36,257 nt of DNA from an uncultured Bacteroidota bacterium (GTDB lineage Bacteria > Bacteroidota > Bacteroidia > Bacteroidales > VadinHA17), in contig CAIJYD010000104.1 in NCBI GenBank assembly GCA_903824785.1, positions 1-36,257 of the forward strand, given 5' to 3'. Made by a program: the position numbers and the translations under genes. Below the pieces are notes generated by a model that worked only from the letters and a program-made list of their open reading frames with translations, searched no databases and was not told the DNA's origin. How positions within the stretch are numbered: the stretch's first letter is position 1; each line of letters starts with the position of its first letter. This document shows positions 6,636 through 15,656 of this stretch, piece after piece.

Positions 6636-8201
6636 ATGGATGCATCAGAAGTAAATACTACGGATTTAAGCAGATTCCGGGGAATATTCCAGGATTATGT
6701 AAAGGAAAACGAACATAAGCCTAAATCCACTGCAAATATTGTTGTAATGGTTTATAAAAACAGGTGGGATTATAAAAACGGCAAGCAGGTTCTCCTTACT
6801 GAAGTCATTAATGGAATCCGGACAAAATCAGAACGTTCATTGGTCACTGACAAGAAATATTTACCAGTAGCTTATTTCCCGGCAACAAAGATGATTGGTA
6901 GGAAGAAGAACGAAAATGTAGTTGAACACTCCGGGATGATAATTCTTGATATCGATAAAGACAAGAATCCGGGTATTGATTTCCCTTCGCTTAAGCAGAA
7001 CATAACCGCAGATAAGTATACATGTGTATGTTTTAACTCTCCGAATGGCGGGATTAAAGTAATTGTAAATACAAATATTTTTGCACTTGAGTATCATGGT
7101 GTATACTTCGAAAGTATTAAGCAGCATTTCTTAAAGCATTATAATATAAAGGAAATTGACCCATCCGGTTGTAATGTTGCCAGAGCATGTTATTTACCGT
7201 ATGATTATGATTGTTATTATAATCCCAAGCCATTTCGGTATTGTCTTGATGCTAATAGCATACACAAAATAGTCATTAACATACATAATGACAAGCTATT
7301 AAATGACCAACATAAATCATTACTTCAAGTAAATTCAATTTCTCTTGATGAACACTATGATAATATGGTTAATCTGTTAAAAAAGTGGACAGAAGTGGGT
7401 CTGTACGGTAATATTTTCAACCATTATCGATATAAGAATATAGAAAGGGGGGTAATGAGTAGTTCTGTCCCTTTTTTGGAATTTATTATCTCGATGAATG
7501 TTTCCCCACTTAAGTTAGACTGGACCACCAGGCTTGATGAAATATACTTCAAAGGAAACACACAAAAGCCAATAAGCACTGATAGTATTGAGGGACTTGA
7601 TGGCATGGAAGTATGTGAGATAGTATTGCCCAAGGGTGCTGTTATTAAAGAGGGTTTTCGTGGAAAAACTCTTGGCAGTATTTCAATGAAACTTATTTTT
7701 AATAACCCGTTTTGTCATATTGACTTAATCGTCAAGGAAGTTATGCGTATAAACAACGAATATTGTGAAGACCCTCACCCTTACAATAATCCGATGCCAA
7801 ATTACGATGAAGTCAGCAAGATTGTAATGGAAAACTACAGACGATTTCTTTGTGGAGAATTAAATTTCAGCAAAGTAATACGTAAGAAGCACAGTAAAAA
7901 CGAAATATCAAAGAAGTATGTGTTTAAGTCCCGGCTGCATGAAAGTAGTGATAAGAATGCAGAGCACTTAGAGGCAATTAAGACATATCATGATGGTAGG
8001 AATGCTAAGAATAAGAAGAAGTTTGCTGAAGCCATACAGGTACTACAAGATGGTAAGAGAATAAGCCAGAAACGCATTGCAGAATATTTGGGTGTCAGCA
8101 CACGAACAATCCGGAGGTACATGACTTCCGATTATTATGAACTGGTATCAAAATATAACACCAGTATTCGACAGTTTAAGAAAAGTAAGCCAAAGGATTA
8201 A
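6636..8201 (+). CDS. BT4734/VirE-N type primase-like protein with C-terminal HTH
   Basis: 521 residues. The N-terminal ~200 residues match the BT4734-like/VirE N-terminal domain (PF08800), an archaeo-eukaryotic-primase-related fold. The acidic metal-site motif is IILDIDKDKN (Asp105, Asp107) and the glycine-rich motif is SPNGGIKVIV (from Ser135). A middle segment (about 310-410) resembles the helical primase C-terminal region. The last ~50 residues hold a clear HTH, SQKRIAEYLGVSTRTIRRYM. In Bacteroidota such proteins are carried by integrated elements and are predicted to act in element replication. Unlike many relatives there is no fused superfamily 3 helicase. It is probably the replication or priming protein of this island, with the upstream palindrome as a candidate site of action. 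Function is inferred from the fold. Confidence 0.75.
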   Translation: MDASEVNTTDLSRFRGIFQDYVKENEHKPKSTANIVVMVYKNRWDYKNGKQVLLTEVINGIRTKSERSLVTDKKYLPVAYFPATKMIGRKKNENVVEHSGMIILDIDKDKNPGIDFPSLKQNITADKYTCVCFNSPNGGIKVIVNTNIFALEYHGVYFESIKQHFLKHYNIKEIDPSGCNVARACYLPYDYDCYYNPKPFRYCLDANSIHKIVINIHNDKLLNDQHKSLLQVNSISLDEHYDNMVNLLKKWTEVGLYGNIFNHYRYKNIERGVMSSSVPFLEFIISMNVSPLKLDWTTRLDEIYFKGNTQKPISTDSIEGLDGMEVCEIVLPKGAVIKEGFRGKTLGSISMKLIFNNPFCHIDLIVKEVMRINNEYCEDPHPYNNPMPNYDEVSKIVMENYRRFLCGELNFSKVIRKKHSKNEISKKYVFKSRLHESSDKNAEHLEAIKTYHDGRNAKNKKKFAEAIQVLQDGKRISQKRIAEYLGVSTRTIRRYMTSDYYELVSKYNTSIRQFKKSKPKD

Positions 8202-8264
8202 CCCTCAGGTCAGTTATGGTTGATAATGGTTTTATTTACTGCTATTTATGCTGCTAATCACAAC

Positions 8265-8301
8265 GGATTTTCCTATTTTTATTCTTTTTTAACGAAAATC
8301 C
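8265..8301. promoter_or_regulatory. Inverted repeat abutting the hsdR start codon
   Basis: GGATTTTC (8265-8272) and GAAAATCC (8294-8301) are perfect complements 21 bp apart. The right arm ends 7 bp before the ATG at 8309, so it covers the normal ribosome-binding region. Either a protein operator or an RNA hairpin restricting translation of the restriction subunit would fit. Confidence 0.4.
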
Positions 8302-8308
8302 ATTGAAA

Positions 8309-10702
8309 ATGGACAAGAAGTCTTTGTCTGAACGTGATATTTGTACCAAATTCATAACACCTGCAATTATAAAAGCTGGATGGGATAGCCAGAGACAGCT
8401 TCTGGAGGAAGTTAGTTTCACTGATGGCAAAATATATGTACGTGGTAGATTAACTGCCAGGGGAGCACGCAAAAGGGCAGATTATATATTGTATTATAAA
8501 CCCAACATCCCTATTGCTATTATTGAAGCTAAAGACAATACTAATTCAATCCGGTCCGGTATACAGCAGGCACTTGATTATGCCAGGATTCTTGATATCC
8601 CGTGCGTCTTTAGTAGTAATGGTGATGGTTTTCTTTTTCATGACCGGACTGCTACAGATTCAAATATCGAAACAGAACTCTCCCTTGATGCATTTCCATC
8701 GCCACAGCAACTATGGGAGAAATATAAGATATATAAAGGCATTACGACCACTGAAACAGAAAGAGTAGCATCGCAGGACTATTATTTTGATGGTACTGGG
8801 AGAAGACCAAGATATTATCAACAGATTGCTGTCAACAGAACGATAGAAGCAATAGCTAATGGACAAAACCGGATTCTTTTGGTGATGGCAACGGGCACTG
8901 GCAAAACATATGCTGCATTTCAGATTGCTTATAGACTTTGGAAAGCAGGTGTAAAGAAACGTATTTTGTTCCTTGCTGACCGGAATGCCTTAATTGACCA
9001 GGCACAGAAAGGTGATTTCAAACATTTCCGGGATAAAATGACAATCGTAAAGAAACGGCAGGTAGACAAAAGTTATGAAATCTATCTATCGTTATACCAA
9101 GGACTGACTGGCAATGAAGACGAAAAAAACATTTACAAGGAATTTAGCCGGGATTTTTTTGATTTAATAATTATTGATGAGTGCCACCGGGGTTCTGCAA
9201 GGGACGATAGTGCATGGCATGATATACTTAACTATTTTAACAATGCTACTCACATCGGTTTAACTGCAACACCGAAAGAAACAACTGAAGTCTCCAACTT
9301 CGAATATTTTGGTGACCCCATATATACTTATTCGCTTCGGCAGGGTATCGATGACGGATTTCTTGCTCCATATCGGGTTATCCGGGTAGGGATTAACGTT
9401 GATATGGAAGGTTGGAGACCGGAAGATGGAAAGACTGACAAGGATGGCAACCCGGTAGATGACCGTATTTACAACAAGAAGGATTTTGACCGTAATCTCG
9501 TTATCGATGAGCGGACGGAAACCGTTGCTAAGAAATTATCTGAGTTTTTAAAAGGATATGACCGTTTTGCTAAATCAATTGTCTTCTGCGTTGATATAGA
9601 CCATGCAGAACGTATGAGGTCTTCACTATCCAGAGAAAATGCAGACCTGGTAGCAGAGAACTACAAGTACATAATGCAGATTACTGGTGATAATGATGAA
9701 GGCAAGCGGGAACTTGATAATTTTACCGACCCGGAACAACGGTATCCGGTGATTGCTACTACAAGCGAATTAATGACTACTGGGATTGACGCTCAGACGT
9801 GCAAGGTTATTGTTCTTGATGCAAACATATCATCGATGACCAAGTTTAAACAGATAATCGGTCGTGGTACTCGTATAAATGAAGATTATGGCAAGCTGTA
9901 TTTCACCATAATTGACTTCAGAAACGCTACAGACCTTTTTGCAGACCCCGGATTTGACGGTGAACCAATAAGAGTAAAACCAGTTTCCGATGACTCAGAT
10001 TTAAGTAATATCATCGATGAGGAAGAACTAATTACCACTCCTTTTACTGACGATATTACAGGTGAAGATATTTATGTTGAAAGACCAACCGTAACCTATC
10101 AGGAAGGTGGAGAAACAGATGATGTTGATGAACCTCGCCAGAAAGTATATGTAAACGGGGTTGATGTTTCTGTACTAATCAGCCGGGAGTTATATTTTGA
10201 CCAGCATGGTAAACCAATAACAACCAGCCTTAAAGACCATACCAAAGAAATAATTAAAGGGCAATTCGCAACTCTGAATGATTTCATTAACAAATGGAAT
10301 TCTACCGAGCAGAAAACAGTAATTATTGAAGAATTACAGAACCAGGGAGTTCTTGTTGAAGCGCTATTCGATGCGGTGAACCGGGATGTGGATTTATTTG
10401 ACTTGATTTGCCATGTGGCATTTGACCAGCCACCACTGACAAGAAAGGAACGGGCAAATAACGTTAAAAAGCGCAATTATTTTACCAGGTATGGTGACCA
10501 AGCCAGAAAGGTGCTTGAAAACCTTCTTGAGAAGTATGCAGATGAAGGGATTACAGATATCGAATCATTGGAAGTTCTTAAAGTTAAGCCATTCACTGAT
10601 TATGGTTCTCCAATTGAAATTGTGAAAACATTTGGCAATAAAACAGAGTATTTAAAGGCAGTACATGAATTAGAAATTGAATTGTATAAAGTGGCGAACT
10701 AA
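8309..10702 (+). CDS. hsdR: Type I restriction enzyme R subunit (ATP-dependent translocase/endonuclease)
   Basis: 797-residue motor/nuclease subunit of a Type I restriction-modification system, in the size range of EcoAI-like HsdR. The N-terminal nuclease has Asp58, Glu73-Ala-Lys75 (PD-ExK type) and the QALDYAR helix of Type I enzymes. The SF2 translocase follows: Walker A VMATGTGKT (about 192-200), DECH box at 290-293, LTATPKE motif III, and IGRGTRINEDYG motif VI. After recognition of unmodified DNA by the HsdM/HsdS core, it pumps DNA and cleaves far from the site. ATG 8309 is preferred over a TTG at 8303. HsdM starts 2 bp after its stop, so the operon is tightly coupled. An inverted repeat sits over the translation start. 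Confidence 0.95.
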   Translation: MDKKSLSERDICTKFITPAIIKAGWDSQRQLLEEVSFTDGKIYVRGRLTARGARKRADYILYYKPNIPIAIIEAKDNTNSIRSGIQQALDYARILDIPCVFSSNGDGFLFHDRTATDSNIETELSLDAFPSPQQLWEKYKIYKGITTTETERVASQDYYFDGTGRRPRYYQQIAVNRTIEAIANGQNRILLVMATGTGKTYAAFQIAYRLWKAGVKKRILFLADRNALIDQAQKGDFKHFRDKMTIVKKRQVDKSYEIYLSLYQGLTGNEDEKNIYKEFSRDFFDLIIIDECHRGSARDDSAWHDILNYFNNATHIGLTATPKETTEVSNFEYFGDPIYTYSLRQGIDDGFLAPYRVIRVGINVDMEGWRPEDGKTDKDGNPVDDRIYNKKDFDRNLVIDERTETVAKKLSEFLKGYDRFAKSIVFCVDIDHAERMRSSLSRENADLVAENYKYIMQITGDNDEGKRELDNFTDPEQRYPVIATTSELMTTGIDAQTCKVIVLDANISSMTKFKQIIGRGTRINEDYGKLYFTIIDFRNATDLFADPGFDGEPIRVKPVSDDSDLSNIIDEEELITTPFTDDITGEDIYVERPTVTYQEGGETDDVDEPRQKVYVNGVDVSVLISRELYFDQHGKPITTSLKDHTKEIIKGQFATLNDFINKWNSTEQKTVIIEELQNQGVLVEALFDAVNRDVDLFDLICHVAFDQPPLTRKERANNVKKRNYFTRYGDQARKVLENLLEKYADEGITDIESLEVLKVKPFTDYGSPIEIVKTFGNKTEYLKAVHELEIELYKVAN

Positions 10703-10704
10703 AT

Positions 10705-12141
10705 ATGGCAAACATTTCGGGAGTGATTAAAAGCATACGTGCTATTATGTGGCAGGATTCTGGTCTTAATGGCGATGCTCAGCGTGTTGAACAATTAGGA
10801 TGGATGTTGTTTCTTAAGATTTTTTCAGATAAAGACAGAGAACTCGAACTTCTTAATGATAATTACAAATCACCAATTCCTTTGGAATATCACTGGATAA
10901 AAGAAAAAGGCAACTGGGCAGGTGATGATGAAGGAATAACCGGTGATGATTTGTTAAATTTTGTCGACCAAAATTTATTCCCTGCATTACGAAACCTTGA
11001 TATAAGTGTTGGTAATGGCAGAGCGTTAATTGTTCGGGAGGTTTTCATGGGTAATAACAACTATATGAAGAGTGGTATCAACATTCGAAAAGTGTTGAAC
11101 AAACTTAATGAACTTGATTTTAACATTGCTAAGGAGCGACATGCCTTTGGGGAACTGTATGAAGGCATCTTAAAAGATTTACAGAGCGCAGGTAAATCTG
11201 GGGAATATTATACACCGAGAGCAATCACAAATTTTATTACCGATATAGTTTGTCCGAAACTGGGGGAACGGATTCTCGACCCCAGTTGCGGAACAGGAGG
11301 TTACTTAACTTCTGCTATTGAACATCTTAAAAACCAAGCTAATAGCATCGAAGAACGTCAGAATATACAAGAAAATGTAATGGGATGGGAGTATAAACCA
11401 TTGCCTTATCTGCTTGCTACTACAAATCTGATATTACATGATATTGAATTACCAAGAATAGTTTTCCGGGATTCACTTGACCAACCACTAAGTAGTTATA
11501 AAGAGCGTGACCGTGTTGAGGTGATTTTGGCTAACCCCCCTTTTGGTGGTATTGTTGCAAACAACAACGAAAAGAATTTTCCACAGAGTTTTCGTACCAA
11601 AGACAGTGCTGACCTTTTTCTTATTTTAATGATTCATCTATTAAAAGATGGAGGTAGGGCGGGTATTGTACTTCCAGATGGTTCATTAACCGGGGAAGGA
11701 ATAAAGCAACGGGTCAGACAAAAACTATTGGAAGAATGTAATCTACATACGATTGTAAGGTTGCCAAACTCAGTTTTTCAGCCATACGCAACAGTTGCAA
11801 CTAATCTACTATTTTTTGAAAAAGGTAAGAAGACAAAAGAAGTCTGGTACTATGAACACAAGTTACCTGATGGGCAGAAAGCATATAATAAGACCAGACC
11901 TATAAGGTTAGAAGAATTTGAACCAATTAAGGAATGGTGGAATAATCGTCATGAAAATGATGTTTCATGGAAGGTAGGTATTAAGTCTATTATAGAAAGT
12001 GGTTACGACCTTGATGTAAAAAATCCAAAGAAACAAGAGGACGTACATGAATATACATGTGCAGAGTTGATAAAACTCCTTGGTGAATCGATGGAGAATA
12101 GCAAAGACCTATTGAACCAGTTAAGTGACTCATTAAAATGA
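10705..12141 (+). CDS. hsdM: Type I restriction-modification DNA methyltransferase subunit
   Basis: 478-residue N6-adenine methyltransferase subunit. An N-terminal HsdM_N helical domain (about 1-140, starting SGVIKSIRAIMWQDSGLNGDAQRVEQL) precedes the N6_Mtase domain. GEYYTPR (motif X region) is at about 166-172, DPSCGTGG (AdoMet motif I) at 192-199, and the catalytic NPPF (motif IV) at 277-280. It forms the M2S1 methylase with HsdS and protects the host sites. It lies 2 bp after hsdR and overlaps hsdS by 4 bp (ATGA). All key residues are intact, so the system looks functional. Confidence 0.96.
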   Translation: MANISGVIKSIRAIMWQDSGLNGDAQRVEQLGWMLFLKIFSDKDRELELLNDNYKSPIPLEYHWIKEKGNWAGDDEGITGDDLLNFVDQNLFPALRNLDISVGNGRALIVREVFMGNNNYMKSGINIRKVLNKLNELDFNIAKERHAFGELYEGILKDLQSAGKSGEYYTPRAITNFITDIVCPKLGERILDPSCGTGGYLTSAIEHLKNQANSIEERQNIQENVMGWEYKPLPYLLATTNLILHDIELPRIVFRDSLDQPLSSYKERDRVEVILANPPFGGIVANNNEKNFPQSFRTKDSADLFLILMIHLLKDGGRAGIVLPDGSLTGEGIKQRVRQKLLEECNLHTIVRLPNSVFQPYATVATNLLFFEKGKKTKEVWYYEHKLPDGQKAYNKTRPIRLEEFEPIKEWWNNRHENDVSWKVGIKSIIESGYDLDVKNPKKQEDVHEYTCAELIKLLGESMENSKDLLNQLSDSLK

Positions 12142-13607
12142 AGTTAAATTATGCCGATTATATAAAAAGAAGTGAAGTCTCTGTTTTGGTTGCCGAAGCA
12201 ATATTCAGTGAATTACTTAAAACCTGCACAACAAAAAAGATTGCTGATATCGCAGGTACTTCAAGTGGAGGTACACCTATTCGTGGAAATTCTGACTTCT
12301 ATAATGGTGATATTCCTTGGTTAAAATCTGGTGAATTGAACGATGGGTTCATTGAGAGTGCTGAAGAGTTTATTTCAGATAGAGGACTTGCAAACTCCTC
12401 AGCACGATTGCTCCCCGAAGGAACATTGCTTCTTGCGATGTATGGAGCAACAGCAGGGAAAACAGGTATTACTAAGATAAAAGCTGCAACAAATCAAGCG
12501 GTTTGTGCGCTATTCCCCAAAAAGGAAGTTCAAAGAGATTATTTATATTGGTTTCTTCGGCAACATCGTTATAAATTCATTGAGATAAGTAAAGGTGGTG
12601 CCCAACCTAATATTAGTCAGTCTGTAATAAAAGAAACGAGTTTGCCAGTCCCTGAGCTATATATTCAAGACAAAATAGTGTCCGTTCTTTCAGCAATTCA
12701 GAATAAAGGGGAACTCGACATTAATGCAATTCCTGATGAATATAGAAATATTGTGGTGAAGGTTTTTTACACCAAGCAATCAGTTACTGCTGTTGAAGTA
12801 GGTAACAATTACCAAATCGATATTCTTAAAGCACTTAGGAGGCAGATATTGCAAGATGCAGTCCAAGGCAAATTAATTAATCAAGACTATAAAGATGAGC
12901 CTGCCAGTAAGTTGCTTGAAAGAATTAAGAGTGAAAAAGAAAAGCTTTCAGGGGAGAAGAAAAATAATAAAGAAAAACCATTACCCCTAGTCAAACCAGA
13001 AGAAATACCATTTGCCATACCTGAGAGTTGGATTTGGTGCAGGTTGGGAGAGATAACTAATTATGGTAGTAGTCCTAAATCAGACCCTTCACATATCACA
13101 AATAGTACCTGGGTCCTTGATTTGGAGGACATTGAAAAAGAATCTTCAAAACTATTATGTAAAGTTAGGTTTCATGAAAAGCAATCACTAAGCACCAAAA
13201 GTGTTTTTAAACGTGGTGAAGTCTTATATTCTAAACTGAGACCATATCTTGATAAGGTCATAGTAGCAGATGAAGATGGGGTATGTACTACAGAAATCCT
13301 TCCGTTGCATTGTTATTCAAATTTACTTCCAAACTACTTACTTATCACACTTAAAAGGAAAGATTTTCTCCACTATGTAAATAGTGTAACAAAGGGGATG
13401 AAAATGCCAAGGCTTGGTACCACAGAAGGGAAATTAGCATTAATTCCTTTATGTCCAGTAAACGAGCAATTTCGAATTGTTGCAAAAGTTGAACAACTTA
13501 TAAATCTGTGTGATTTACTTGAGCGAGCTATACAACAAAATCAAAAATACACCCAAGAATTATTACATGTGGCATTGAAAGAAGCGTTAGAACCGAATAA
13601 AAACTAA
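12138..13607 (+). CDS. hsdS: Type I restriction-modification specificity subunit
   Basis: 489 residues with two target recognition domains (PF01420). TRD1 spans about 25-185 (IADIAGTSSGGTPIRGNSDF... IPWLKSGEL... ISKGGAQPNIS), followed by a conserved spacer helix region LRRQILQDAVQGKLINQD. TRD2 spans about 290-450 (PESWIWCRLGEITNYGSSPK... MKMPRLGTTEGKLALIPL) and ends in a second helix. This duplicated layout defines a bipartite recognition site. The sequence recognised cannot be predicted here. The gene overlaps hsdM. No partial or inverted hsdS copy lies nearby, so specificity switching by DNA inversion is not suggested. Confidence 0.93.
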   Translation: MKLNYADYIKRSEVSVLVAEAIFSELLKTCTTKKIADIAGTSSGGTPIRGNSDFYNGDIPWLKSGELNDGFIESAEEFISDRGLANSSARLLPEGTLLLAMYGATAGKTGITKIKAATNQAVCALFPKKEVQRDYLYWFLRQHRYKFIEISKGGAQPNISQSVIKETSLPVPELYIQDKIVSVLSAIQNKGELDINAIPDEYRNIVVKVFYTKQSVTAVEVGNNYQIDILKALRRQILQDAVQGKLINQDYKDEPASKLLERIKSEKEKLSGEKKNNKEKPLPLVKPEEIPFAIPESWIWCRLGEITNYGSSPKSDPSHITNSTWVLDLEDIEKESSKLLCKVRFHEKQSLSTKSVFKRGEVLYSKLRPYLDKVIVADEDGVCTTEILPLHCYSNLLPNYLLITLKRKDFLHYVNSVTKGMKMPRLGTTEGKLALIPLCPVNEQFRIVAKVEQLINLCDLLERAIQQNQKYTQELLHVALKEALEPNKN

Positions 13608-13762
13608 AATCAAAACTAACGCAGAATTTACTGGCAGTATGCATAAAAGTTCTGTTGCTTGGGGACTAAGATGATACAGTAGAATGTTTATTGGCATTAT
13701 GATTGTTAACATAGATTAATCACCGGTTGAAAAAATTTAGCGTTTTATTAACTTGCATTAAC

Positions 13763-13770
13763 TACTTTTG
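13763..13770 (+). promoter_or_regulatory. Bacteroidota -7 box for the DUF488 module
   Basis: TACTTTTG fits TAnnTTTG exactly and ends 4 bp before the ATG at 13775. Transcription would begin almost at the start codon, implying a leaderless or near-leaderless mRNA and a promoter independent of the hsd operon. Confidence 0.4.
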
Positions 13771-13774
13771 ACAA

Positions 13775-14659
13775 ATGTATTACAGAAGGAAGATATTACT
13801 GTCACTCCTACAAGTGTTTGATAATAAACTTGAAAAGATTAGTTTGCAGAAATTGCTAATGCTTTTTTCAGAGCTGCAAACCAAGCCGGATTTTCATTTT
13901 GTACCATATAAATTAGGTTGTTTTTCCTTCCAGGCAAATGCAGACCTGTGCACTATGGTTAAGTATCGTCAGGTTGCACAAGAAGGAAAATCCTGGCAGA
14001 AAATCGACCCGGCAGACTATGTAGCAGAACTCAAAGAGGCAGACCGTAAGGTTTTGCGGACAATAAAAAATCTGTATGCCGGGAAATCGAAAGATGAACT
14101 TCTTCGCATTACTTATACAAGGTTTCCGTACTTTGCACTTAACAGTACTATTGCACATGAAGTGTTGAGCGAAGCCGAGATTGAAATTGTTTTGACTACG
14201 AGACCGAAGTTTAATAACAGCGTATTGTTTACAATCGGTTATGAAGGAGTAAGTCTTGAAGAATACCTCAACAAACTTATTACAAATGGCATTACGATGC
14301 TTTGCGATGTTCGCAAGAATTCGTTAAGCATGAAATATGGTTTCAGTAAGTCACAGCTAAAAAACGCCTGTGAAGGTGTTGGAATTAAGTATGAACATAT
14401 TCCGGACTTAGGCATTGAATCAGATAAACGGCAGGAATTACATTCGCAGTCTGACTATGATGTACTCTTCCGGCAATATCGCAACGAAATACTGGCTAAC
14501 ACATTGCCTCAGCAGGAATACATACTTGGATTACTTAAAACCAACAAGCGAATTGCTCTCACATGTTTCGAAGCTAATATTTGCCAATGTCACAGGAAGC
14601 ACCTGGCTGAAGCTATAACCAAAATACCGGGTTTTAATTATGAACTAAGGCACATCTGA
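13775..14659 (+). CDS. DUF488 protein with N-terminal winged-helix-like domain
   Basis: 294 residues in two parts. Residues about 1-140 carry SLQKLLMLFSELQ and FVPYKLGCFSFQANADL, a pattern I associate with SocA/Panacea-like winged-helix domains (tentative). Residues about 150-285 are a DUF488 domain: LFTIGYEGVSLEEYL, the conserved CDVRKNSLSMKYGFSK (Cys177, Asp178, Arg180), and a closing ALTCFEANICQCHRKHLAEAI with Cys264, Cys270, Cys272 and His273. The biochemical activity of DUF488 is not settled; conserved acidic, Arg and Cys/His residues suggest a nucleic-acid or metal-linked enzyme. It is separated by one base from the next gene, sits behind the hsd operon, and has its own promoter-like box. 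It is probably a defence component, by context only. Confidence 0.8.
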   Translation: MYYRRKILLSLLQVFDNKLEKISLQKLLMLFSELQTKPDFHFVPYKLGCFSFQANADLCTMVKYRQVAQEGKSWQKIDPADYVAELKEADRKVLRTIKNLYAGKSKDELLRITYTRFPYFALNSTIAHEVLSEAEIEIVLTTRPKFNNSVLFTIGYEGVSLEEYLNKLITNGITMLCDVRKNSLSMKYGFSKSQLKNACEGVGIKYEHIPDLGIESDKRQELHSQSDYDVLFRQYRNEILANTLPQQEYILGLLKTNKRIALTCFEANICQCHRKHLAEAITKIPGFNYELRHI

Positions 14660-14660
14660 T

Positions 14661-15509
14661 ATGGCGTTAACAAAAGTTCTCATTGCAGTTAAAACATATC
14701 CGACCTTAGCTTCAAAATATGATGAACTGGTTTGTACCGCAGGTTTTCTTGAGGATGGTTCATGGGTCAGAATCTATCCAATCCCGTTTCGGAAATTGGA
14801 CTACGACAACCAATACAAGAAATACGATTGGATTGAGATTGATTTAAAACGCAATACATCAGATTTTCGTCCGGAAAGTTATCGTCCAGAATCGCTTGAT
14901 AAACCACCAAAGATAGTTGGACATATCGGAACAGAGAATTGCTGGCATCAGAGAAAGGAAATCGCCCTCAGAAATGTATACACAGACTTAAATAAGCTGA
15001 TAAATGATGCAAAGGACGAAAAAAAGTATACTTCATTAGCCGTCTTTAAGCCAGCTACTATTCACGACTTTATTTATGAACAGGTTGACCGTGAATGGGA
15101 TAAGAATAAATTGGATAAACTAAAGGCACGTGCACAACAAGGGAAGTTATTTGCAACATCAGATAACCCATTTGAAGTTGTACGTAAATTACCGTACAAG
15201 TTTTCATTTGTGTTTTCAGATATTACCGGGAAAGAACGTACTCTGATGATTGAAGATTGGGAAACCGGGCAGCTTTATTGGAATTGCCTTAAGAGGCACG
15301 AGGGTAACGAGAAGAAGGCTTGTGAAGATGTAAGAAAAAGGTACTTCGATGACTTTTCAAAAACCAAAGACTTGTACTTTTATCTTGGTACGACAAGAGA
15401 GTTTCATTGCATTGCACCCAACCCGTTTGTGATAATTGGCACATTCCATCCGAAAAAAGAGGACCAGGTAACCCCACAAAAAAAAGATGACCAGCTAAAC
15501 CTTTTCTGA
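14661..15509 (+). CDS. Partner of the DUF488 protein, probable dual OB-fold domain protein
   Basis: 282 residues. The opening LTKVLIAVKTYPTLASKYDELVCTAGFLEDGSWVRIYPIPFRKL is a strongly conserved pattern I recognise from proteins encoded beside DUF488 genes, which I believe correspond to Pfam's dual-OB (DuOB) domain; this naming is from memory. Further landmarks are YDWIEIDLKRNTSDFRPESYRP, a charged helix (about 110-160), FSFVFSDITGKERTLMIEDWETGQLYW and YFYLGTTREFHCIAPNPFVIIGTFHPK. No catalytic motif is evident. OB folds usually bind nucleic acid, so it may be the recognition half of a two-gene system. It starts one base after the DUF488 stop, so the pair is certainly co-translated. Confidence 0.65.
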   Translation: MALTKVLIAVKTYPTLASKYDELVCTAGFLEDGSWVRIYPIPFRKLDYDNQYKKYDWIEIDLKRNTSDFRPESYRPESLDKPPKIVGHIGTENCWHQRKEIALRNVYTDLNKLINDAKDEKKYTSLAVFKPATIHDFIYEQVDREWDKNKLDKLKARAQQGKLFATSDNPFEVVRKLPYKFSFVFSDITGKERTLMIEDWETGQLYWNCLKRHEGNEKKACEDVRKRYFDDFSKTKDLYFYLGTTREFHCIAPNPFVIIGTFHPKKEDQVTPQKKDDQLNLF

Positions 15510-15610
15510 TTGTACTTCCTACAATAAAATCGGGCGATTCCGACACCATTGCCCAAAGGAATCCAATAATTCTCAATAATTTTAAAATATTTAATAAGTA
15601 ACAGACTACT

Positions 15611-15644
15611 TATATTTGTGTGTAATTTACTATATTTGGAGTAA
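15611..15644 (+). promoter_or_regulatory. Duplicated promoter/operator-like repeat upstream of the repressor gene
   Basis: TATATTTG occurs at 15611-15618 and 15631-15638, a 20-bp period, each followed by GTAA (15622-15625 and 15641-15644). Both match the TAnnTTTG -7 box. The copy at 15631 is well placed for the ATG at 15657. Two in-phase copies suggest an operator overlapping the promoter, as expected of an autoregulated repressor. Confidence 0.45.
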
Positions 15645-15656
15645 AATATTACTGCC

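Noticed and set aside
10099-10476. 125-codon minus-strand ORF inside hsdR
   Set aside because: Shadow of a strongly conserved reading frame; no family, no promoter-like box.
12138-13607. Phase-variable or invertible hsdS
   Set aside because: One complete hsdS only, no second partial copy, no inverted repeats within it that I could see, and the recombinase is 7 kb away.
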